NCBI GenBank assembly: GCA_040221095.1
Contig: JAVJVP010000016.1
Span: forward strand, 310,001 to 374,000
Source of the DNA: UBA1479 sp040221095
GTDB lineage: Bacteria; Pseudomonadota; Alphaproteobacteria; Rhodospirillales; Casp-alpha2
Direction of reading: 5' to 3'
DNA length: 64,000 bases
The notes beneath the pieces were generated by a model. That model searched no databases, had not been told where the DNA came from, and was given only the letters and a program-made list of their open reading frames with translations. The stretch's first letter is position 1. Every line of letters starts with the position of its first letter. Both the position numbers and the translations under genes were made by a program. Below are positions 57,462 to 64,000 of the stretch, one piece after another.

Positions 57462-57827
57462 GTGTTCCTGGGGCGTTGTCATATTCCAATCCAATACTTA
57501 GGTCAATTCCTTAGTGTTAAAATTGATCCCAAAGATACCGCCCGCGACATCGCCATCACCGCCGACGGCACGGCCTGGGTAATCGGCGACAACAAGGTTC
57601 CCGGCGGCTTCGGCATTAATTGCCGTGGCGCCACGGCCAAGAACTGGGGGAGCATGCCAGGCGGCGCGATACGCCTCGCCGTCGCGGGCACCAGACCCTG
57701 GCTGGATAACAACGGGGGCCTGATGTTCGAACTGGCGCCATCAGGCAGCGACGGTACGGCGGTCGCCATGGGGGCCGGGGAAACATGGCACCCAGGTCTC
57801 AAAACCGAAGTCTATCGGCAGAAGTAG
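57462..57827 (+). pseudogene. Truncated, inverted copy of a tectonin-repeat segment
   Basis: An open frame of 121 codons. From about residue 28 it matches the neighbouring tectonin protein at about residues 140-215: TARDIAITADGTAWVIG here against AARDIAIGSDGTVYAIG there, then a C-x(2)-(T)-A-x-x-W pattern and RLAVAGTRPW against RVAVAGAVPW. The first 27 residues do not match, and the ATG has no ribosome site and lies in the ArsR control region. It is on the opposite strand to the full gene. Read as a decayed partial duplicate; a short expressed protein is possible. Confidence 0.55.
57496..57515. promoter_or_regulatory. Candidate operator of the ArsR/AHSA1 pair
   Basis: ACTTAGG-TCAATT-CCTTAGT, 6 of 7 bases paired. 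It lies 64 bases before the ArsR start, in the AT-rich promoter region. Confidence 0.35.
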
Positions 57828-57853
57828 CGACGCCGCCGACTATCTCGCAAGAC

Positions 57854-57880
57854 GCCGGCGGCCCGCCATCGACCGCCGGC
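57854..57880. terminator. Hairpin between tectonin fragment and tectonin gene
   Basis: GCCGGCGG and its complement CCGCCGGC around an 11-base loop, between two convergent frames. No clear T tract; possible bidirectional terminator. Confidence 0.4.
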
Positions 57881-57921
57881 CACACATGGACGTCATCGTC
57901 CGCGCGCGACCGCCGAGCGGT

Positions 57922-58974
57922 CTAGTGAAGCTGATAAATTTCGTTCTTCTTGGTCAGCCGCAACACCTGTCCGCCGCCGGCGCCGATGGCGTCGGAATCC
58001 GTGTCTTGCGATATCGCGTCCCAGTTTCGCTTCATCGCATTGAAGACATAGGATTTGCCGTCCGTGCCGACGATTCTCGCCATGCCCGGAACATCGACGG
58101 CGACATCGGTGGCGGTGCCGGGAAGCTTTTGCCAATTCCGGTTGTTGTCGTGCACGTAGATGTTGCCCTGATCGTTCACCACCCACGGCCTGCCGTCCTG
58201 ATCGATGTCGATCCGCCGGGCGGTTCCCGCGACACCCTGCCAATTATTGCCGGCGCGGACGTAGATTTTCCCGTCAACGCCGACGATCCACACCGCCTTG
58301 TCGCTGGCGCCGATATCCTGCGCGGCGGGACCGGCGATGCGCTGCCACCTGGAACCCGACTGGGCGAAAATATGGCCTTTGCCGTTGACGGCCCAGGGCA
58401 CGGCTCCCGCAACCGCAACGCGGGTCGCGGTTCCGTCCACCCGGGTCCACTTGTCGGCGGTCTTGGCGCATTTGAAGATTTCATAGCCGCTGCCCTTTTT
58501 GGTCACCCCGATCGCGTAGACGGTGCCGTCCGATCCAATCGCGATATCGCGGGCCGCGCCGTCGATCTTGGTCCAATCCGAGGCGGATCGCCGAAGGTCC
58601 GTCGAGGTGGCATTGACGACGACACGGTCGCCTTCCAGGGCCAGGCCGGTCGCCCCGGGCATGGACACCTGCTGCGGCTCCGGCATCAGCGCGGCCCAGA
58701 TGCGGGCGCTGGGCTTGTCGTACTCCTGGGTCATCAGCGCCCAGTTGCTCATGACTTCCATCCGACCTTCTGGGGTCAGTAACAGGCGGGACAGGTTCAC
58801 CGGCTTCTGTGCCGTCTCCAGGGCATCGTTGACGATGGCGATCTGTCCCGTCAAGCCCGCAACGGCGTCTTGCAGTTCGTCCATATCATCGGTCGCCATG
58901 ACCGTATGATTGCTCAAATAGGCCTCATAGCCTCCTTCAGCCCGTCGTCTTGGGCTGCCTTTTTCATGTGGCAT
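57922..58974 (-). CDS. Tectonin-repeat (beta-propeller) protein
   Basis: 350 aa from the first ATG; a start at 58899 (MATDDMDEL) would give 325 aa. No signal peptide is clear. The first 130 residues are helical with an Asp/Glu-rich start. From about residue 130, five or six repeats of 35-40 residues follow, each with a core like A-x-D-I-x-I-x-x-D-G-x-x-(Y/W)-x-(I/V)-x, for example ARDIAIGSDGTVYAIG, ARRIDIDQDGRPWVVN and ATDVAVDVPGMARIVG. This is the tectonin/TECPR pattern; such propellers bind sugars, lipopolysaccharide or proteins. An inverted, broken copy lies at 57462-57827. Upstream is the tRNA-end and terminator region. Confidence 0.82.
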   Translation of the reverse strand: MPHEKGSPRRRAEGGYEAYLSNHTVMATDDMDELQDAVAGLTGQIAIVNDALETAQKPVNLSRLLLTPEGRMEVMSNWALMTQEYDKPSARIWAALMPEPQQVSMPGATGLALEGDRVVVNATSTDLRRSASDWTKIDGAARDIAIGSDGTVYAIGVTKKGSGYEIFKCAKTADKWTRVDGTATRVAVAGAVPWAVNGKGHIFAQSGSRWQRIAGPAAQDIGASDKAVWIVGVDGKIYVRAGNNWQGVAGTARRIDIDQDGRPWVVNDQGNIYVHDNNRNWQKLPGTATDVAVDVPGMARIVGTDGKSYVFNAMKRNWDAISQDTDSDAIGAGGGQVLRLTKKNEIYQLH

Positions 58975-59163
58975 TCAAACCGGCTAACGAATTGCTCTAC
59001 ACAGTACAGATTTCTGCATATACTGGGAATGATGGGCATCACTAGCGCCCCCCACTCGAACCACCGGCACATGAACGCGGCTTACTTATCGCCCCGTCGT
59101 TTCGTTCGGCGGCCGGCCGGTTGCGCCGCCGGGTTTTCGCCTGCCCTCATCCTTGGCCGAACA
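58975..59163. other. Region between the tectonin gene and the tRNA-type terminator
   Basis: 189 bp of mixed composition with no open frame worth calling; presumably the upstream control region of the leftward tectonin gene. No operator palindrome or promoter is certain. Confidence 0.3.
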
Positions 59164-59197
59164 AAAAGCCCCCTAACCGTATGGTTTAGGGGGCTTT
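59164..59197 (-). terminator. Terminator following the tRNA 3' remnant
   Basis: AAAGCCCCCTAA...TTAGGGGGCTTT, an 11-12 bp stem with a short loop and T/A-rich ends. Read leftward it directly follows the tRNA-Met-like 3' end at 59203-59223, as a native tRNA terminator would. Confidence 0.75.
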
Positions 59198-59202
59198 ATT
59201 GT

Positions 59203-59223
59203 TGGTTGCGGGGGCAGGATTTG
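59203..59223 (-). other. Initiator-tRNA-Met 3' end without a gene body; likely attachment site
   Basis: On the minus strand this reads CAAATCCTGCCCCCGCAACC then A: the end of a T-loop (CAAAT), the 3' strand of a T-stem (CCTGC), an acceptor 3' strand (CCCCGCA) and ACCA. The acceptor ending CCCCGCA-ACCA is characteristic of initiator tRNA-Met. To the right, where the T-loop start, anticodon arm and 5' end should be, the sequence is unrelated. A duplicated tRNA 3' end is the typical att site left by a tyrosine integrase. Confidence 0.7.
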
Positions 59224-59489
59224 TTAAAGCACCTACCTTGCTCAAGCTTGTCTAGCAGACCATCCGATGTGCCCAAATTCCGGACGGTCTCAGCCGCCGG
59301 GTGGACCCCCGTCTATTGCTTCCACCAAACTTCTGACTGCCCGTCGTTGGAATTATCGGGTCATGGGCGTGATGATGGCCGTCCAGACATCGTCGTGTAT
59401 AATTGACCGACTGTTCCCTTGTGAGTCGTGATGGCAGTTCGTGCGCTGCACTGGTTCCGAGGCGGTCATGGTCAGGAGTGCTGGCATTG
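59224..59489. other. AT-richer leader before the hybrid kinase
   Basis: 266 bp with no supportable gene. Composition changes to clearly less GC-rich than the sequence left of 59164. TGTATAAT at 59396-59403 contains a perfect -10 hexamer (TATAAT) but has no convincing -35. It could be the promoter of the kinase gene. Confidence 0.35.
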
Positions 59490-61527
59490 ATGAAGCATCG
59501 CGGCCCTTTGGTAGACCAAGAGCAAAACCGGCTTGCCGAGTTGCAGTGTTTCAATGTGCTGGACACACCAGCCGAGCCGGGTTTCGATGCGGTCACGCGG
59601 CTGGCCAGCCAGATTTACGACGTGCCGATCGCACTGGTCAGCCTGATCGACGAATCCCGGCAATGGTTTAAATCCCGGGTCGGCCTCGATACCACGGAAA
59701 CACCCCGGGACATCTCCTTTTGTTACCATGCCATTCAATACACGGGGCCGTTCATCGTCGGGGACGCGGTTGAACACGATCTGTTCAGGAACAACCCGCT
59801 GGTCACGGGTGAGCCGTTCATTCGTTTCTATGCGGGAGCGCCTTTGTTGGTGCCGAACGGCCTGAACCTCGGCACCTTATGTATTATCGACCGCCAGCCG
59901 CGTGTCGGCTTTACGGAAGCCGATGCCGAATGCCTTGTCGATCTGGCCAAGCTGGTTGTCGGTCAACTGGAACTGCGCCGGGCCAATGCCGGTCTGGCCG
60001 AGGCAGAAACTCGCCTCCATCAAGTAAAGGAGGCCACAGCCCAGTTTCTTTCCAACGCCAGCCATGAAATCCGCACGCCGCTGGCGGCCATGTCCAGCTT
60101 GATGGAAATCGCCGTTGCCGACGCCGAGAACCCGGCGCAGCGCGACAAGCTCAGGCAAATTCAGTCCATAAATCAGGTGTTGCTGGAAATTTCCGATGGT
60201 GTGCTCGACGTCTCGGTGATTGATTCCGGCCGACTGCCCCGCGAAAAATCCATTTTCAATGTTCTTGATGTGATCGACCAGGTCATCGACTTGCTGCGGT
60301 TCCGCGCCGAAATAAAGAACCTGAATGTCGTGGCGAATGTGGCTTCGGATGTGCCGCCGAAAATCGGGGGCGATCAACGGCGGCTGTTCCAAGTCCTGGT
60401 GAATCTGGTCAACAATGCCATCAAGTTCACGGGGGCTGGTTCCGTCACGGTGAATGTTGCGGTCAAGCATCGACGCGCGCGCGGTACAACTGATATTTTC
60501 CGTGCATGACACGGGGATCGGCATAAGCGCCGACAAGTGCCAGGCCATTTTTGAGGAGTTCATCCAGGTTGGCGATGTGGACGTAGTGGCGCCGGGGAGC
60601 GTCGGTCTTGGTCTGGCCATCAGCCGGCGATTGGTGTCGTTGATGGGGGGGCAACTGTCGGTCCGAAGCACGGTCGGGCGCGGTTCGACATTCTCCTTCG
60701 ACGCCTTGTTCGATCTGGTGAAGGATCAATCTCTGGTTGATGAGCCGGATGACCGCCGACTTGCCGATGTCCCTGATTTGCGCGGTGTTCGCGTTCTGCT
60801 GGTCGACGACAACGACATCATCCGAATGGTCCTAACGATTCAATTGGAACGGATGGGCGCCACGGTAAATGAGGTCACGGACGGGGCGGCGGCTGTACAG
60901 TCGGTTGCCACCGCCGGGAGTGCTCATGACATCGTCATTATGGATATCCAAATGCCCGGCATGGATGGCATTGAGGCGACCCGCAGGATCCGCGAGACAA
61001 CAAGCAAGGACGAACTGCCGATTGTCGGGCTGAGCGCCCATCTGTCGCCTGACATGGAGCAATTGGCATATGACGCCGGCATGAATGCGTATTTCCGGAA
61101 ACCCCTGGAACTTCTGCCCTTGGCCACAATCATACAGACGCTTGTCGGCGGCGGCGCCGATTCCGTGCCGATATGCGACAAGCCGCCGGCGCTCGATCCG
61201 TCGGTGGAATCCCAAACCCGGCAAATGTTCCGGGACCGCTATGCGGATACAGCGGACAGGGTCCGATCCGCCATCGACGAGGGCCGGTTGGACGAGGCCG
61301 AGGCTTTTCTTCATGCCCTGCGGGGGGCCGCCTCGTTTCTCGGTTTACGCAACCTGGCGGAAACCACCAAGCGTCTGGAAAGCGCCGTCAAATGGCGCGC
61401 CGTCGCGGAGGTGTCGATGATACTGGAGACCTTCGAGAGTCAGTTCGGTTCCTGGCTCGTGAATGGCTTCGAAGGCGAACGGCAAGGAGAGATGCAGGCT
61501 GAGCGGGACTCCAGTGATCCAGCCTAA
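59490..61527 (+). pseudogene. Hybrid histidine kinase (GAF-HisKA-HATPase-REC-Hpt), frameshifted
   Basis: Two frames make one protein of about 680 aa. Frame 1 (to 60509): GAF domain at about residues 20-165 (FDAVTRLASQIYDVPIALVS), HisKA with phospho-acceptor His near residue 192 (SNASHEIRTPLAAMS), and the N-box NLVNNAIKFTG. Frame 2 resumes in mid-ATPase (DTGIGIS, GLGLAISRRLV), then REC with DDND and the acceptor Asp in MDIQMPGMDG near residue 484, and Hpt with His in FLHALRGAASFLG near residue 607. The break falls at a (CG)5 run, 60474-60483. It may be decay, phase variation or a sequencing error. The stop overlaps that of the convergent regulator. Confidence 0.8.
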
Positions 61528-62228
61528 GACGGTGACGGCACGAACCGGTATCCGATGCCCGTGACCGTGACGATGAAATCCGACGTGCCCATTTTCCTGC
61601 GAATGCGGCTGACGTAGCTGTCGATCATGCGGTCCGTCGGCGCCTCGTCCGACCGCATCAGACCGTCAAGCAACTGGTCGCGCGACAATACCCGGTTGGG
61701 TGCCCGGGCGAGCATTTCCAGTATATCGAACTCGGCCCGCGTCAGGGGCACGTTGACGCCGTTGGGGTCGGTCAGGACCCGCCCGGCGACATCAAGCCGC
61801 CAGCCGGCGAATTCGAACACCTCGTCGGCCGTATGACTGCGCGATGCCCCCCGCGATCCGGCGATCCTGTTCAAGATATTCCGGACCCTGAGCAAGAGTT
61901 CCTCGGCCGGCACGTCCTTGTGAACGTAATCGTCGGCGCCCAGTTCAAGCGCCGTTTGACGGATTTCAACTTCATCGCGGCTGGTGAGAACCACAACGGG
62001 AACATTGGAGCGTGACCGCAGTTGGCGCAGCAGCACGATGCCATCCTCGTCCGGCAGACCGAGATCCAGCAAGATCAGATCGAAGCGTCCGTTATGAAGG
62101 CAATCCGCCATCTCGGCGCCGGACCGCGCCTGGGTAACCGTATTGCCGGCGCTCTTCAATTGGGCTGACAGCAGCGTGCGGACGATGTCTTCGTCCTCAA
62201 CGATCAAAATGTTTGGCTGACTGTTCAT
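61524..62228 (-). CDS. OmpR/PhoB-family response regulator
   Basis: 234 aa. REC domain: ILIVEDEDIVRTLLSAQL with the acidic pair, acceptor Asp near residue 54 in LILLDLGLPDEDG, Thr/Lys switch residues in VVVLTSRDE and HKDVPAEELL. The trans_reg_C winged helix lies at about residues 135-230 (LTRAEFDILEMLARAPNRVL; then MIDSYVSRIRRKMG). It is a DNA-binding output protein. It converges with the hybrid kinase, stop codons overlapping by 4 bases, and could be its partner, or that of the sensor at 62520. Confidence 0.93.
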   Translation of the reverse strand: MNSQPNILIVEDEDIVRTLLSAQLKSAGNTVTQARSGAEMADCLHNGRFDLILLDLGLPDEDGIVLLRQLRSRSNVPVVVLTSRDEVEIRQTALELGADDYVHKDVPAEELLLRVRNILNRIAGSRGASRSHTADEVFEFAGWRLDVAGRVLTDPNGVNVPLTRAEFDILEMLARAPNRVLSRDQLLDGLMRSDEAPTDRMIDSYVSRIRRKMGTSDFIVTVTGIGYRFVPSPS

Positions 62229-62519
62229 GGCGCGACGCAGAAGCCGTCCTTCCCCAATTTCCAGAAACTGGAACTGTCATCAGTCAAGTCCCGGTGTCCG
62301 TATTCAACACTTTGATATCCAATAACTTTATCGACGAAATTGCAACTGCGTCAACCTCCTCCGCCCGGCTGTGCGCCGCCGTCGGCCACACTTCAGTCAT
62401 AATCGGGCCAAATCCGAGCAAAAGACACCGTCTAAAACCCCAAGGACGAGAAAGGGGCCGTTTCGATCGGCAGACCGGACTAGAGACCGTCATACGCCCC
62501 TGAAAGACATTTGTATCGG
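62229..62519. other. Divergent gap between response regulator and PAS/GAF sensor
   Basis: 291 bp without a supportable gene. It holds the divergent promoters. No clear palindrome or terminator was found. Confidence 0.35.
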
Positions 62520-64000
62520 ATGGAAAACGCGATGTTGATGAACCTATACCGCAAACACGGTGCCGCGACGATCAGTGCCCTGTACATCACCTTGTCGCTC
62601 ATTTGGATCGCCGGCTCGGATATGTTGGTCGGGGGCCTTTCTTCGAACGTCGACGTGTTGAGCACGCTGCAAACCCTTAAGGGGTTCGGCTTTGTTGGGG
62701 TGACGGGCCTCGGTCTTTACTACCTTGTGGACCTTCATCAGAAACATCTCATGGCCGCCCGGGAAACGGCGGACAAATGGGTCGAAAATTCGTTTCGGCA
62801 ATCCCACCGTCCCATGTGTCTGGTCGACCCCGTATCCCTGCGGATCGCCGATGCGAACCCGCGGGCGGAAGAGTACCTCGGTATCGGTCTCGATGATTTG
62901 AAGGCCATGGAACTCGCCAATCTGTTCAAGAGCGACACAATAAGCCGCACCTCGAAAACCACGATCCGTGAAACCATTGTACAGGCGCTCCGCAGCGACG
63001 CCGAACAGCCGGAACTGTTCCTCAGCAATTGCGGCGCGGTTGATATTTCATGCAAGGTCGAGGTCGCCAACATCGTGCTGGGCGAGCAGGCCTACATTCG
63101 CCTGTCGCTGATCGACACGACACGGTCCCGCATTTTTGAATCGGTGCTGCGCGACCTCAGCGAAGGCCTGGCGTCGGAAACCCGTGCCGATTTCCATCAA
63201 TCCTTGGCACAGTCCCTGTCACGCGTTCTTGGTGTGGATTGCGTCTTCGTCGGCGAGCTTGAGGCGAAGAACAAAGAAGAACAAATCGTCACGACCGCGT
63301 TCGTTCAGAACGGCCGGATCATCGACAACAAGGCATTCAATAAGCAGGGAACGCCCTGTGAACAGGTCATTTCTTCGGGCAAGCCGCTGGTCGTAACAGA
63401 AGCATCCCAGTCCTATCCCAATGCGCCCAAGATCGTGGACCTGGATCTGGTGAGTTACGCCGGCGTGCCGCTCTGCGGTCATGACGGAAACCGGATCGGT
63501 CTGCTTGCCGTCATGGATACGCAGCCGTTTCGGGAACCCTTATTGATTATTGAAGTGCTGACATTGGCCGCCGGGCGCGCCGCCGCGGAACTGGCGCGCA
63601 TGCAGGCGGAAAAGGCGCTGCGGAAAAGCGAAGTCCGTTTCCGGGATTTCGCCCGTATCGGCAGTGACTGGTTGTGGGAACAAGATGAGAATTTCCGATT
63701 TACATACTTGTCCGTTGGGGGGCCCGATGTAACGGTGGTTTCGACGGAGAGCCTCCTTGGTTTGACGCGTTGGGATCGGGCCGGTGGGGATACTGACAAC
63801 GATCCCGTCTGGCGGGATCACATCGAAACTCTGAAGGCACGCAAACCGTTCCGGGAATTCCGGTATTCGGTCAATCTTCCCAATGGCGAAATCCGGCATA
63901 TCAGCACCAACGGTAACCCGGTGTTCGATGCTGACGGACGGTTCACGGGCTATCGCGGTTCGGCGCGCGACGAAACGGAGAAAGTTACGCTGCTCCGCAA
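62520..64000 (+). CDS. Membrane-bound PAS/GAF sensor protein, 5' part
   Basis: The frame is open from ATG 62520 (a TAG lies 13 codons upstream) to the window end, at least 493 codons. Residues about 14-38 (ISALYITLSLIWIAGSDMLV) and 50-66 (FGFVGVTGLGLYYLV) are membrane spans. A PAS-like domain follows (about 82-190; HRPMCLVDPVSLRIADANPR), then a GAF domain (about 205-350; FHQSLAQSLSRVLGVDCVFV), and a second PAS/PAC at about 370-490 (ARIGSDWLWEQDENFRFTYL). The kinase or cyclase output domain must lie beyond 64000. ATG 62532 is an alternative start. The gene is divergent from the response regulator. Confidence 0.85.
   Translation, partial: MENAMLMNLYRKHGAATISALYITLSLIWIAGSDMLVGGLSSNVDVLSTLQTLKGFGFVGVTGLGLYYLVDLHQKHLMAARETADKWVENSFRQSHRPMCLVDPVSLRIADANPRAEEYLGIGLDDLKAMELANLFKSDTISRTSKTTIRETIVQALRSDAEQPELFLSNCGAVDISCKVEVANIVLGEQAYIRLSLIDTTRSRIFESVLRDLSEGLASETRADFHQSLAQSLSRVLGVDCVFVGELEAKNKEEQIVTTAFVQNGRIIDNKAFNKQGTPCEQVISSGKPLVVTEASQSYPNAPKIVDLDLVSYAGVPLCGHDGNRIGLLAVMDTQPFREPLLIIEVLTLAAGRAAAELARMQAEKALRKSEVRFRDFARIGSDWLWEQDENFRFTYLSVGGPDVTVVSTESLLGLTRWDRAGGDTDNDPVWRDHIETLKARKPFREFRYSVNLPNGEIRHISTNGNPVFDADGRFTGYRGSARDETEKVTLLR

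Noticed and set aside
59224..59300. A complete tRNA-fMet gene at the 21-nt match
   Set aside because: The sequence to the right has no anticodon arm, D arm or acceptor 5' strand; only the 3' part from the T-loop onward is present.

Overview
The window reads as one chromosome segment of a GC-rich, aerobic alphaproteobacterium, most like the Rhodospirillales. Support comes from the ALAS-type hemA (the alphaproteobacterial C4 haem route), the ectoine genes, the dense tandem catabolic operons with ATGA/GTGA overlaps, and the DUF2325/imelysin iron locus. About 69 protein genes are supported. No rRNA gene, complete tRNA gene, transposase or CRISPR array was seen. Everything rests on reading by eye; no database search was run.

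Layout. 1-1297: tail of an SDR, a CitE/HpcH-type lyase and a small secreted protein. 1350-8666: leftward peptide ABC transporter (two ATPases, binding protein, two permeases) followed by an M81 (MlrC-like) metallopeptidase. 8925-12362: hydroxy-acid and aromatic-type catabolism (CMD protein, 3-hydroxyisobutyrate dehydrogenase family, FMN hydroxy-acid oxidase, RraA, ABM monooxygenase). 12612-19578: PAS protein, MFS carrier, phosphodiesterase-type hydrolase, RidA, ADP-forming acyl-CoA synthetase and acyl-CoA dehydrogenase. 20070-22376: ectABC. 22384-35684: housekeeping and mixed genes (DM13, phosphoesterase, creatininase, hemA, Na+ symporter, rimO, MBL hydrolase, formyltransferase, FKBP, MFS, HDAC-like, Cys-repeat protein, ubiX). 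35821-43314: a TPP enzyme, SDR, CoA-transferase, DsbA-like, ArsR, OYE, a glycine-zipper lipoprotein and a nitronate-monooxygenase-like protein.

43417-54836 is an iron section. It holds a LysR regulator, a Fur-box-like palindrome, a DUF2325 protein, a small CPHC protein, imelysin / di-haem oxidoreductase / imelysin / DUF1513, a second Fur-like region with bfd, and a FecBCD-type ABC transporter. 54953-58974 carries a periplasmic protein, an FAH-family hydrolase, an AHSA1/ArsR pair and a tectonin-repeat propeller with an inverted broken copy beside it.

At 59203-59223 lies a 21-nt match to the 3' end of initiator tRNA-Met (T-loop to CCA) followed by a terminator, but with no tRNA body. This is the signature of an integration site. 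The sequence to its right (59224-64000) is visibly less GC-rich and carries a frameshifted hybrid histidine kinase, an OmpR-type regulator and a PAS/GAF sensor that runs off the end. I read it as one edge of a genomic island.

Four copies of a palindrome close to ATTGTATACAAT (8878, 11986, 19584, 35780) sit before catabolic genes across 27 kb. They suggest a shared GntR-type regulon whose regulator is outside the window.
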